Shown in pieces: positions 39,390 through 46,491 of a stretch of 47,464 nt of DNA. The DNA comes from a virus. Position 1 is the first letter of the stretch. The number at the start of each line of letters is the position of its first letter. The translations under genes and the position numbers were made by a program. The notes beneath the pieces are model-generated. The model had not been told where the DNA came from. It worked only from the letters and a program-made list of their open reading frames with translations, and did no database searches. The stretch covers positions 1 through 47,464 of IMG/VR virus record IMGVR_UViG_3300032287_004322, one strand, 5' to 3'.

Positions 39390-39578
39390 ATGAAAAAGAC
39401 AATTTTCGCAATTGCCATGGTTATGGCTTTGATTTCTTGCGGCGGATCAGAAGAATCCACAGTAGCTAGTGATTCAACATTCATTGTTGACTCAGTTCTT
39501 GCACAAGATACTACTGTTGTAGTAGAACCTGCTGTAGAAGAAGCAGGAGGTATCCAAGATGGTACTGAGGTGAAATAA
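39390..39578 (+). CDS. Small acidic lipoprotein
   Basis: 62 residues. Signal peptide KKTIFAIAMVMALISC with lipobox LISC. The mature part begins CGGSEES, then is Asp/Glu/Val-rich and probably unstructured. The acidic stretch after Cys recalls the Bacteroidota lipoprotein export signal (acidic residues at +2 to +6), so it may be surface-exposed. The start MKK ... SCGGS is like the neighbour, so the two may come from duplication. Confidence 0.75.
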   Translation: MKKTIFAIAMVMALISCGGSEESTVASDSTFIVDSVLAQDTTVVVEPAVEEAGGIQDGTEVK

Positions 39579-39587
39579 GTATTTCAC

Positions 39588-39595
39588 ATATTTAT
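39588..39595 (+). promoter_or_regulatory. ATATTTAT motif before terminator and membrane genes
   Basis: ATATTTAT lies 10 nt after the lipoprotein stop and 11 nt before a terminator hairpin. If it is a promoter, the transcript would meet the terminator at once, suggesting attenuation or a very short RNA. Confidence 0.35.
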
Positions 39596-39606
39596 GGCCG
39601 TAATTC

Positions 39607-39641
39607 AAGGTTGTATGCTGAAAAGTGTGCAACCTTTTTTT
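39607..39641 (+). terminator. Intrinsic terminator
   Basis: Stem AAGGTTG (39607-39613)/CAACCTT (39630-39636), a 16-nt loop, then seven T from 39635 to 39641. The clearest rho-independent terminator in the window; it ends the tmRNA/lipoprotein unit. Confidence 0.82.
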
Positions 39642-39647
39642 ATTTAA

Positions 39648-39673
39648 ACCATTTAAAAATTAAAAGACTATGA
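39648..39673 (+). repeat. Leader repeat, copy 1
   Basis: ACCATTTAAAAATTAAAAG followed by the start codon region of the 39670 gene. A near-identical leader (one T and AC fewer) is found at 39923-39945 before the next gene. May be a shared translation or regulatory site. Confidence 0.45.
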
Positions 39674-39909
39674 TGAAGTTATTTAAAGACAGCAATGATA
39701 TTAATGAAAAATCTATCATTGGGTTTATTGCATTCCTTATTATGATTGGCTTCGCTGCCGCCGATATTATTACTGGTTATTTAGGTAGAGAATTAGTAGT
39801 ACAAGAATTTATATTCAATGCATTTATGGTATTAACATTGGGTTGTTTTGGTATATCCTCTGTTGATAAATTTATCAATAAGAAAAATCAAGGACCTGAA
39901 GAAGGATAA
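39670..39909 (+). CDS. Holin-like two-span membrane protein
   Basis: 79 residues. Two membrane spans near residues 16-37 and 46-66, a short polar N-terminus and a charged C-tail (INKKNQGPEEG). Size and plan match a class II holin, and it stands first in a group of membrane/coiled-coil genes. ATG 39670 is followed directly by a second ATG, a possible dual start as known in some holins. Function inferred. Confidence 0.55.
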   Translation: MMKLFKDSNDINEKSIIGFIAFLIMIGFAAADIITGYLGRELVVQEFIFNAFMVLTLGCFGISSVDKFINKKNQGPEEG

Positions 39910-39922
39910 TTAAAATAAAAAA

Positions 39923-39945
39923 ACCATTAAAAATTAAAAGTATGA
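39923..39945 (+). repeat. Leader repeat, copy 2
   Basis: ACCATTAAAAATTAAAAG just before the 39942 start codon, a near copy of 39648-39673. Confidence 0.45.
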
Positions 39946-40199
39946 ACTTACCAATGGACAAAATCAATTCCTTAATTAACGCAGTTAAAGGAAAAAAACC
40001 AGTTATTATTATTATTTCTGTATTAGCTCTAGCTGCAGGTGTATTTGCTGTAAGTAAAGGATACATTCCTGAAAGTATGTTAGATGTTAATTCTATTGTT
40101 ACTTATGTAGAAGGAATATTTAGTGAATCTACTAAAGCAGTTGATACTGTCGCTACACAAGTTATAGTTGACACCTTAAACAACCCAGGAATACAATAA
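39942..40199 (+). CDS. Single-span membrane protein
   Basis: 85 residues. A basic N-terminus (INAVKGKKP) precedes one strong membrane span (VIIIISVLALAAGVFAVS, about 22-39), then an acidic/Ser-Thr tail outside. Possibly a holin partner or antiholin in the suspected lysis group; no motif. Confidence 0.55.
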   Translation: MNLPMDKINSLINAVKGKKPVIIIISVLALAAGVFAVSKGYIPESMLDVNSIVTYVEGIFSESTKAVDTVATQVIVDTLNNPGIQ

Positions 40200-40203
40200 T
40201 AAA

Positions 40204-40506
40204 ATGGCACCTAGGAAATCAGTAGCGAGTGCAGTAGCGGAAAATGTAAAACCTCCTATATCATTTAAAGAATTCTCTAAAAACCCAGTTGTCGGTACTA
40301 TGTTTATAGTACTGATAGCTATTGGGTATCTGTATATAGACATACGAGGTGTATTTGAGGAACAATCGATTAAGCAAGAACAAAGAATAGAGAAACTAGA
40401 AACTAAAGTTGAAGTATTAAGTGATCTATTAAGAATAACTGATAGTGCCTTGTCATCAGCCAATATGAAAATTATAACATTAGAATCATTAGGTGAAATA
40501 AAATGA
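40204..40506 (+). CDS. Membrane-anchored coiled-coil protein (possible inner-membrane spanin)
   Basis: 100 residues. One membrane span near residues 29-48 (VGTMFIVLIAIGYLYI), then a coiled coil (EEQSIKQEQRIEKLETKVEVLSDL without breaks to about 85). An N-in, C-out anchor with a periplasmic coil is the plan of Rz-type inner spanins. It overlaps the next gene by 4 nt (ATGA). Confidence 0.55.
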   Translation: MAPRKSVASAVAENVKPPISFKEFSKNPVVGTMFIVLIAIGYLYIDIRGVFEEQSIKQEQRIEKLETKVEVLSDLLRITDSALSSANMKIITLESLGEIK

Positions 40507-40850
40507 AACCAATAGTAAAAGGTATATTAGTTATATTTTTAATCCTTACAGTAAATAGTATAGGACAACAACCGAGTAAAGAATTATTAGAGGAGCAGCG
40601 TTTCGCTGCTCTTTTAAAACGAGCAAAATCCAACATTACCAAAACTAAAGAGGTACAAAAGCGAGCAGTTCAGAAAACAACAGCCATAGTTGCTCAAACC
40701 AAAACTAGGATAACAAATTTAAATACTAATGTTAAAGAATTAAAAGTAGACTTAAATGAAACATCTAAGAAACTTGATTATGCTACTGATACTAATGTTG
40801 GTATCAAATTTATCCTACTCCCAATATCCGATACTCAAAAAATTAGGTAA
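40503..40850 (+). CDS. Secreted coiled-coil protein (possible spanin component)
   Basis: 115 residues. Signal peptide or anchor VKGILVIFLILTVNSIGQQ, then a long basic coil (AALLKRAKSNITKTKEVQKR on). Its last 95 nt overlap the next gene in another frame, the nested arrangement typical of Rz/Rz1. It lacks a lipobox Cys, so it is not a standard Rz1. Confidence 0.5.
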   Translation: MKPIVKGILVIFLILTVNSIGQQPSKELLEEQRFAALLKRAKSNITKTKEVQKRAVQKTTAIVAQTKTRITNLNTNVKELKVDLNETSKKLDYATDTNVGIKFILLPISDTQKIR

Positions 40851-41172
40851 GGATTCTGTAGTAATAATGACGCTTAAACAAGCAAATCAGGTTAATAGTT
40901 ATTATACTGATAGGGAAGCTAAAATACTAACACTAAAAGACAGCTTAAGAGAACAACAAGGATTAACAGAATTAAATAAAGCTTATTTAGATTACTTTCA
41001 AAGTGAAGTAGCAAAAAATAATCAAGGTAATACAGGTAATATAGAAGAATTAAATAAACAGTATTACGCTAAAAGAGAATTATATTGGGAAAATAAAATC
41101 CAAAAACAAGCTAGAGTAGATATTGTATTGTTTGTAACGTTTAGTATACTTTGGGTACTAATAAAACTATAA
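40756..41172 (+). CDS. Signal-peptide coiled-coil protein with C-terminal membrane span
   Basis: 138 residues. Signal peptide LRNLIMLLILMLVSNLSYSQ, a periplasmic coil (SYYTDREAKILTLKDSLREQ), and a C-terminal span RVDIVLFVTFSILWVLIKL. One protein with an N-terminal export signal and a C-terminal inner-membrane anchor resembles a unimolecular spanin or lysis accessory. It starts inside the preceding gene. Confidence 0.5.
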   Translation: MKHLRNLIMLLILMLVSNLSYSQYPILKKLGKDSVVIMTLKQANQVNSYYTDREAKILTLKDSLREQQGLTELNKAYLDYFQSEVAKNNQGNTGNIEELNKQYYAKRELYWENKIQKQARVDIVLFVTFSILWVLIKL

Positions 41173-41173
41173 C

Positions 41174-41326
41174 ATGAAAATCCTAAAATCATTAGTCGTA
41201 TCTCTCCTTTGCTATTTATCTTTACTTTTATTTTTTGATATTTTGTTAATAATAGCTGATTTTACTGGTAGTGATTCACTACGTGATGTTAGTGTAAGCG
41301 CACTTAAAGCAATTACTTTTGTTTAA
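41174..41326 (+). CDS. Small membrane protein, unknown
   Basis: 50 residues, ATG 41174 to TAA 41324-41326, one nt after the preceding stop. Residues 5-28 form one long hydrophobic span (SLVVSLLCYLSLLLFFDILL), with a polar C-tail. No family recognised. Confidence 0.5.
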   Translation: MKILKSLVVSLLCYLSLLLFFDILLIIADFTGSDSLRDVSVSALKAITFV

Positions 41327-41349
41327 GGCAAAATAAGATCGTATATTTA
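41318..41349 (+). promoter_or_regulatory. Host-like promoter TTTG-N20-TATATTTA
   Basis: TTTG 41318-41321, 20 nt, TATATTTA 41342-41349, followed by AGTT and ATG 41354. The best-formed promoter by spacing, but so close to ATG that the mRNA would have almost no leader. Confidence 0.65.
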
Positions 41350-41353
41350 AGTT

Positions 41354-41848
41354 ATGTATAAAATAAAACAATTCTTCAGACGCATCCGCAACTTATATCG
41401 TTGGTTTCCGGTTATATGGAAGGATCAGGATTGGGATGATTATTATATATTTGAAATACTTAAATTCAAACTGAAAAACCAAGCCGAATATATCGGTAAA
41501 AGAGGTAATCATTTATCAGCTAAACGCGACGCTGAGAAAATGATGTTATGTGTTAGATTGATTGAAAAAGTACAGGATGAATATTATGGTTGTGAATACC
41601 AAGATTATTGTAAATTAAATATACATTTTATTGATAGTAAATCGTATCCTGGTATGTATGAGGCAGAAACAGAGGTAATATCAGAGAGTTACAATGAATA
41701 TTTTAAAAAATATCCTCGCATTTATAACCAGATTAAAACAGAAGATAAACACAGAACAGCATTTTATATAGGCCGTGAAAATGAAGAACGAGTACATAAA
41801 TTATTATTTAAAATACTAGAACAAAACATTAGAAGATGGTGGGATTAA
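41354..41848 (+). CDS. Basic/aromatic protein, unknown
   Basis: 164 residues. A basic amphipathic N-terminus (KIKQFFRRIRNLYRWF) is followed by a Trp/Asp/Tyr cluster (WKDQDWDDYYIFEIL), then helical regions, ending KILEQNIRRWWD. No enzyme motif. The N-terminus could bind membrane or nucleic acid. Confidence 0.6.
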   Translation: MYKIKQFFRRIRNLYRWFPVIWKDQDWDDYYIFEILKFKLKNQAEYIGKRGNHLSAKRDAEKMMLCVRLIEKVQDEYYGCEYQDYCKLNIHFIDSKSYPGMYEAETEVISESYNEYFKKYPRIYNQIKTEDKHRTAFYIGRENEERVHKLLFKILEQNIRRWWD

Positions 41849-41982
41849 TTATTTTATTAGTAGCAATAGCTGGATCACTTGCTTGGCTATGGGCTGGTGG
41901 AATCGACTATATGAAACAAAATCATCCTGACTATAAGGGATATGATTTATTTGATGATGAAGATAAAAAACATGTACTATGA
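41836..41982 (+). CDS. Small membrane protein, unknown
   Basis: 48 residues overlapping the previous gene by 13 nt. One span (GLIILLVAIAGSLAWLWA) and an acidic cytoplasmic tail (DLFDDEDKKHVL). Confidence 0.5.
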   Translation: MVGLIILLVAIAGSLAWLWAGGIDYMKQNHPDYKGYDLFDDEDKKHVL

Positions 41983-42095
41983 TATTTATCACTATAGCCA
42001 TTGGATTTGTATTAAGTACATCTTGGATTGTTTATGAATACTATAACGCCCCAGAAATGGAGGAAGTAAATGATATAATGGATAATGAAAATTAG
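41979..42095 (+). CDS. Small membrane protein, unknown
   Basis: 38 residues overlapping the previous stop (ATGA). One span (FITIAIGFVLSTSWIVY) and an acidic tail (PEMEEVNDIMDNEN). Same plan as the gene before it, so possibly a pair. Confidence 0.45.
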   Translation: MIFITIAIGFVLSTSWIVYEYYNAPEMEEVNDIMDNEN

Positions 42096-42111
42096 TAATA
42101 GAAAAAATCAT

Positions 42112-42119
42112 TAAATTTA
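42112..42119 (+). promoter_or_regulatory. Possible -7 box (TAAATTTA) before thyA
   Basis: TAAATTTA then AGTT and ATG 42124, the same layout as at 41342. No TTTG stands 20 nt upstream (AT-rich only), so it is weaker. Confidence 0.35.
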
Positions 42120-42123
42120 AGTT

Positions 42124-42990
42124 ATGAATAATATAGATCGTCAGTACAAGGAGTTATTGGATCACATATTGCGTTTTGGAGTAGATAAAGCAGACCGTAC
42201 AGGTACAGGAACTAAATCAATCTTTGGCTGGCAAATCAGGCACAACATGAAGGAAGGATTTCCATTGTTGACTACAAAGAAAGTAGCATTTAAAACAATG
42301 GTAACTGAGTTGTTGTGGTTCTTAAGAGGTGATACTAATATTAAATACCTACACGATAATAACTGCCATATCTGGGATGGTGACTATGAAAAATCAGGTA
42401 GAACAGATGGTGAATTAGGTCCAATTTATGGCGCTCAATGGAGAAGTTGGAAACAATGGCATGTTAAAGATTATATTGGTGGAAATATTCAAATAGACCA
42501 AATCACAAACCTAATCAACGAACTCAAAACAAATCCTGATAGTAGAAGATTGATGGTTAGTGCTTGGAATGTAGGTGAGTTAGACCAAATGGTACTTCCA
42601 CCTTGTCATTATAGTTTTCAATGTTATGTAAGAGAAGGTAAGTATCTTTCACTAATGTGGAATCAACGTTCAGTAGATACATTTCTAGGTTTACCATTCA
42701 ATATTGCTTCATACGCATTATTACTTGAAATTATTGCTGAAGCAGTTAATATGATACCTGATGAGTTGATTGGTAATTTAGGTGATGTACATTTATATAA
42801 CAACCATATTGAACAAACAAAGGAACAGATTACCAGAACCCCTTATGAATTACCTACATTAAAGTTCAACCCTATATTCTTAGCAAATCTAGAACACAAA
42901 GGATTAGATGAAGCTATAAAGGGACAAGTGAATTTTGAATTAGAAAACTACCAATCATACCCAGCAATTAAAGCACCAATATCAAACTAA
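42124..42990 (+). CDS. thyA: Thymidylate synthase
   Basis: 288 residues (E. coli 264). It methylates dUMP to dTMP using methylene-tetrahydrofolate. DRTGTGT (phosphate Arg), WFLRGDTNI, the nucleophile C161 in LPPCHYSFQ, QRSVDTFLGLPFNIASYA and GDVHLYNNH are intact. Fits the phage folE and dcd-like genes as a dTTP supply path. An insertion of about 20 residues after WRSW is within family variation. Confidence 0.97.
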   Translation: MNNIDRQYKELLDHILRFGVDKADRTGTGTKSIFGWQIRHNMKEGFPLLTTKKVAFKTMVTELLWFLRGDTNIKYLHDNNCHIWDGDYEKSGRTDGELGPIYGAQWRSWKQWHVKDYIGGNIQIDQITNLINELKTNPDSRRLMVSAWNVGELDQMVLPPCHYSFQCYVREGKYLSLMWNQRSVDTFLGLPFNIASYALLLEIIAEAVNMIPDELIGNLGDVHLYNNHIEQTKEQITRTPYELPTLKFNPIFLANLEHKGLDEAIKGQVNFELENYQSYPAIKAPISN

Positions 42991-42993
42991 GAT

Positions 42994-43197
42994 ATGACTC
43001 CAAAAGAACAAGCTCAATTATTGTATGGTAAATTTTACGGTATACCTTTGTATATTAAAACTGTAAAGGAATGTTGTAATATTGCTGTAGATGAACAAAT
43101 ATCATTATATAATAGACTTAATCAACTTGGATTACTAAAAGATAATTCAATTGGATTTGAGTTGGCTGAACTAAAAGAAGAGATAAATAAACTATGA
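42994..43197 (+). CDS. Small helical protein, unknown
   Basis: 67 residues starting 3 nt after thyA. Helices TPKEQAQLLYGKFYG and ECCNIAVDEQISLYNRLNQLGLL. A hypothetical protein of the kind that often accompanies phage nucleotide genes. No motif. Confidence 0.6.
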   Translation: MTPKEQAQLLYGKFYGIPLYIKTVKECCNIAVDEQISLYNRLNQLGLLKDNSIGFELAELKEEINKL

Positions 43198-43242
43198 TAC
43201 CACAATTAAAACAAAAGTAATATTAGTAAAATAATTGATCTA

Positions 43243-43250
43243 ATATTTAT
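43243..43250 (+). promoter_or_regulatory. ATATTTAT motif before GT2 gene
   Basis: ATATTTAT 16 nt before ATG 43267 in a 69-nt gap. Confidence 0.4.
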
Positions 43251-43266
43251 TTGAAAATACAAGTTT

Positions 43267-44037
43267 ATGTACTTACAAGCAGTCACTGTCTGTGTTAATT
43301 ATTCCGATTTCCTAGCTCAAACCATCGCTCACAACAAACAGTTGTTTGATCATTGGATCATTGTTACAACACCTGAAGATGTTAAAACACAACGTTTGTG
43401 TCAACACCACAATGTTGAGTGTTTAAAAACTAATCAGTTTACAGAACATGGAGACCCTTTTAATAAAGCTAGAGGTATAAATGTAGCGTTAGATTATATG
43501 TCCAAACACGATTGGGTGTTACACATTGATGCTGACATATATTTACCCCCACTTACTAGAAGTATATTAGGGCGTATCTCACTTGATAATAAAAACATCT
43601 ATGGTATTGATAGGATGATGTGTCCTAATTTTGAAGCGTGGCAGAAGTATCTAACTAATCCTGATCCATCTCATACAGGTTGGGTTTATATTCATGGTAG
43701 TGCCTTCCCATTTGGTGTTCGTATTGGTGAATATATGAGTGAAGGTTATGAACCAATAGGCTACTTCCAGCTTTGGAATCCAAATGGCTCAGGAGTAAAA
43801 CGTTATCCTGAAACACACGGTGCTGCTGATCGTACTGATGTACAGTTTGCTAAGAAATGGTCTCGCGCTAATCGTATTTTGATACCTGAAATAATTGGTA
43901 TTCATCTTGATAGTGAAAATGCTACTGTAGATGAAATGGGTAAGAATTGGAATGGTAGAAAATCAAAACAATTTGGAAATGGTTATTCATTAGAAGAACC
44001 TAAGAAAAAACGATTCGGATGGTTTAGTAAAGGATAA
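43267..44037 (+). CDS. Glycosyltransferase-like (GT-A)
   Basis: 256 residues. GT-A start LQAVTVCVNYSDFLAQTI, metal/donor DxD in WVLHIDADIYLPP near residue 91, and a conserved HGAADRTDVQFAKKW segment near 182, then a late His (GIHLD). A basic tail KKKRFGWFSKG. Codon use matches the replication genes. Together with the next gene it forms a second, separate glycan locus. Confidence 0.8.
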   Translation: MYLQAVTVCVNYSDFLAQTIAHNKQLFDHWIIVTTPEDVKTQRLCQHHNVECLKTNQFTEHGDPFNKARGINVALDYMSKHDWVLHIDADIYLPPLTRSILGRISLDNKNIYGIDRMMCPNFEAWQKYLTNPDPSHTGWVYIHGSAFPFGVRIGEYMSEGYEPIGYFQLWNPNGSGVKRYPETHGAADRTDVQFAKKWSRANRILIPEIIGIHLDSENATVDEMGKNWNGRKSKQFGNGYSLEEPKKKRFGWFSKG

Positions 44038-44044
44038 GTAAACT

Positions 44045-44052
44045 ATATTTAT
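44045..44052 (+). promoter_or_regulatory. ATATTTAT motif before GT2 gene
   Basis: ATATTTAT lies 5 nt before ATG 44058. A T4-like start 6 nt past the box would fall exactly on the ATG. Confidence 0.4.
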
Positions 44053-44057
44053 AGGGG

Positions 44058-44756
44058 ATGAATAAAGAACTTACCATAGTAATACCCTGTAAAAACGAAG
44101 GTAGAGATATTATTAAAGTTCTCAATTTAATTAGTTTACAAAAAATTGATTGCCAAATAATAATTGCCGATTCCTCAGACAGGGAAGAAGATATAGCTTA
44201 TTTACGCCATCATGTTTCTCGTTCTCCTCAATTGGTAACCTTAGTAAAAGGTGGATTACCATCTGTAGCTCGTAATAATGGAGCCAAATTAGTAAAAACA
44301 CCTTATGTTCTTTTTCTTGATGCTGACATATACTTACTTAAACCTGGTTTATTAAATCATTGTTTGAGTGATATGAAAAATCAAGATTACTCTTTGATTA
44401 CATGTCATATAAGAACATTAACAGGTGAATATAATTGGATTTACAAAATATTTAGTATCGTACAAATACTTTTGTCTAAGGTTCATCCAATAGCAATAGG
44501 GGGTTTTATGTTATTTAAAACTGAAACCTTTAACCAATTAGGAGGATTTAATGAAGAAGATAAACTTGCTGAGGATTACCACCTTAGCTTCAAAGTTAAA
44601 CCTGATAAATTTAAGATCGCAAACTATAACGTTTATACTACAGATAGACGATTTAAGAAGAAAGGTATATGGTATATGATAAAGATAGCTTTGCAAAGTT
44701 TCCTAAATAGAAATAATCCAGAGTTTTTTAAAGATGACCACAATTATTGGAAATGA
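44058..44756 (+). CDS. Glycosyltransferase family 2
   Basis: 232 residues. LTIVIPCKNEGRDIIKVL start, the first Asp in IIIADSSD, GLPSVARNNGAKLVKTPYVLFLDADIYLL with DxD at about 94-96, then GGFNEEDKLAEDYHLSFKV (catalytic ED). A regular inverting GT2. A short hydrophobic end may bind membrane. Overlaps the phosphoesterase gene by 23 nt. Confidence 0.9.
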   Translation: MNKELTIVIPCKNEGRDIIKVLNLISLQKIDCQIIIADSSDREEDIAYLRHHVSRSPQLVTLVKGGLPSVARNNGAKLVKTPYVLFLDADIYLLKPGLLNHCLSDMKNQDYSLITCHIRTLTGEYNWIYKIFSIVQILLSKVHPIAIGGFMLFKTETFNQLGGFNEEDKLAEDYHLSFKVKPDKFKIANYNVYTTDRRFKKKGIWYMIKIALQSFLNRNNPEFFKDDHNYWK

Positions 44757-45582
44757 AAAAGAAGATCAATCTCGAGTTAATAGTTTTGACAACATCGATA
44801 TCAACGATGTTACTGTTGAAACTAGCAACTCTATTATGAGACCATATAAAGTAATAATCGCTTCTGATTTACACTTAGGTACTAGGGATTCTCAAGCTAA
44901 AGAATTTATAGAATTTTTAGAGGCACATCCAACTGAATTACTCATACTAAATGGTGATATAATTGATGGCTGGGCATTGAATAGGGGTTCTAAGTGGAAA
45001 AAGCAACACACTAAAGCAATATCTTATTTACTTAAATTATCTAATAAAACAAAGATAATTTGGATTAGAGGTAACCATGATGAGTTTTTAACTGAATATA
45101 TAGGTGCTCATTTTGGTAATATTGAAATAAGAGAAGATTATATATTACATACTAAAAAATGGATAACAGGTGATAATTTTGAGCAAAGAAATTATTATAT
45201 ATTCCATGGTGATGTAATAGATGTTTTTATAGCCAAATATACTTGGTTAGCTAAAATAGGTTCAGTAGGTTATGATTTAGCACTTTGGTGTAATTACTGG
45301 TATAATAGGTACAGAACATGGAGAAAATTACCTTACCAATCCATATCTCAGAACATTAAAGCCGCTGTTAAAACAGCAACTAACTACGTTAATGATTTTG
45401 AAGTAACAGCTATTAAAATGGCTCACAAACATGGATGTTATGGTGTTATTTGTGGCCATATACATCAACCCGAAGACCGATTAATTAACAATGCACATTA
45501 CCTTAATACAGGTGATTGGGTAGAAAATAGAACTGCCATTCTTTTGGATTGGCAAGATAATTTTTCTACCTTTACTCTATGA
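44734..45582 (+). CDS. Metallophosphoesterase, LpxH-like
   Basis: 282 residues. All five metal motifs are present: ASDLHLG, LNGDIIDGW, IRGNHDE, IFHGDV and CGHIHQPED. This set and order fit the UDP-2,3-diacylglucosamine pyrophosphatase (LpxH) family of lipid A synthesis. An in-frame ATG at 44836 would give a 248-residue protein starting right at the core, so the first 34 residues may not be translated. It may act on lipid A precursors or another pyrophosphate-linked glycolipid. Confidence 0.82.
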   Translation: MTTIIGNEKEDQSRVNSFDNIDINDVTVETSNSIMRPYKVIIASDLHLGTRDSQAKEFIEFLEAHPTELLILNGDIIDGWALNRGSKWKKQHTKAISYLLKLSNKTKIIWIRGNHDEFLTEYIGAHFGNIEIREDYILHTKKWITGDNFEQRNYYIFHGDVIDVFIAKYTWLAKIGSVGYDLALWCNYWYNRYRTWRKLPYQSISQNIKAAVKTATNYVNDFEVTAIKMAHKHGCYGVICGHIHQPEDRLINNAHYLNTGDWVENRTAILLDWQDNFSTFTL

Positions 45583-46316
45583 AAACAATTATATTAGGTG
45601 ACACTCACGGCCGCTCAACATGGAAATTAGCAATTAATCAGGATAAACCTGATAGGGTTATTTTTATGGGTGACTACTTTGACTCATATGAGTTTAGTGG
45701 AGTAGAACAAATTGCTAACTTTAAAGAAATCATCAAATATAAGGAAGACAATCCACAAGTTGAAGTGGTGATGTTGATTGGTAATCACGACCATCACTAC
45801 TTCCCTGAAGTTGGTTATACTGGAACTACTGGTTATCAATCAAAAATAGCCCCTTCAATTACACAAGTAGTAGATGAGAATAGAAATCATCTACAAATGG
45901 CTTATGGTTTTGGAGATTTTTTGTTTACACATGCAGGTGTAAGTCCTGTGTTTATGGATGAGGTGTTTGGTGAGAATGATTGGAGTATTGAAAACATTGT
46001 AGTAGACCTAAATGAAATGTTTAGATATAAACCTAGAGCATTTGATTTTAATGGGTTTGAATCTACAGGCGACAATACAACTCAAACACCAATTTGGATC
46101 AGACCTAGGTCACTAATGTCTGCAAATAAGAAGCATCCTAAAGGGTTGAAGAATAATTACATTCAAGTTGTAGGCCATACTCAAATGCAGAAGTTAGATT
46201 TAGAAGGTTCAGATAAATTCACTGGTGGTAGATATTATTTTATCGACACAATGAATACCTCAGGCCAATACTTGGTTTGGCAAGATAATAAACTTACCAT
46301 TAACTCAATAAGATGA
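45579..46316 (+). CDS. Metallophosphoesterase (calcineurin-like)
   Basis: 245 residues. Motifs ILGDTHGRS, FMGDYFDSYE, IGNHDHHY, FTHAGVSP and VVGHTQMQ define a PPP-type phosphoesterase, as in phage lambda-like protein phosphatases. Substrate could be a phosphoprotein or nucleotide. It overlaps its neighbours by 4 nt. Confidence 0.88.
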   Translation: MKTIILGDTHGRSTWKLAINQDKPDRVIFMGDYFDSYEFSGVEQIANFKEIIKYKEDNPQVEVVMLIGNHDHHYFPEVGYTGTTGYQSKIAPSITQVVDENRNHLQMAYGFGDFLFTHAGVSPVFMDEVFGENDWSIENIVVDLNEMFRYKPRAFDFNGFESTGDNTTQTPIWIRPRSLMSANKKHPKGLKNNYIQVVGHTQMQKLDLEGSDKFTGGRYYFIDTMNTSGQYLVWQDNKLTINSIR

Positions 46317-46486
46317 CAGATAAACCAAAATCATACTTAGCCCTAGATTGGGATGATATTGTTGAATTAGAAAACTCAGCAATTAAACAAATACAGACTG
46401 ATAGTCAATCAGTTGAAGCAAAGACCATACTAATGGTAATTGAGTGGATGAAGGAAAATAATGCTTACGAAAAAAATTATAAATAA
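46313..46486 (+). CDS. Small acidic protein, unknown
   Basis: 57 residues, ATG 46313 overlapping the preceding stop (ATGA) to TAA 46484-46486. Acidic, helical (DDIVELENSAIKQIQ), no membrane span. No family recognised. Confidence 0.55.
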   Translation: MTDKPKSYLALDWDDIVELENSAIKQIQTDSQSVEAKTILMVIEWMKENNAYEKNYK

Positions 46487-46491
46487 AAGTT

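Noticed and set aside
36922-46485. Exact T4 late-promoter octamers TATAAATA at 17462, 36922, 37594 and 46478
   Set aside because: The same octamer also occurs inside a gene (21007), the 36922 and 37594 copies sit just downstream of host-like promoters, and chance hits are expected in such AT-rich DNA.
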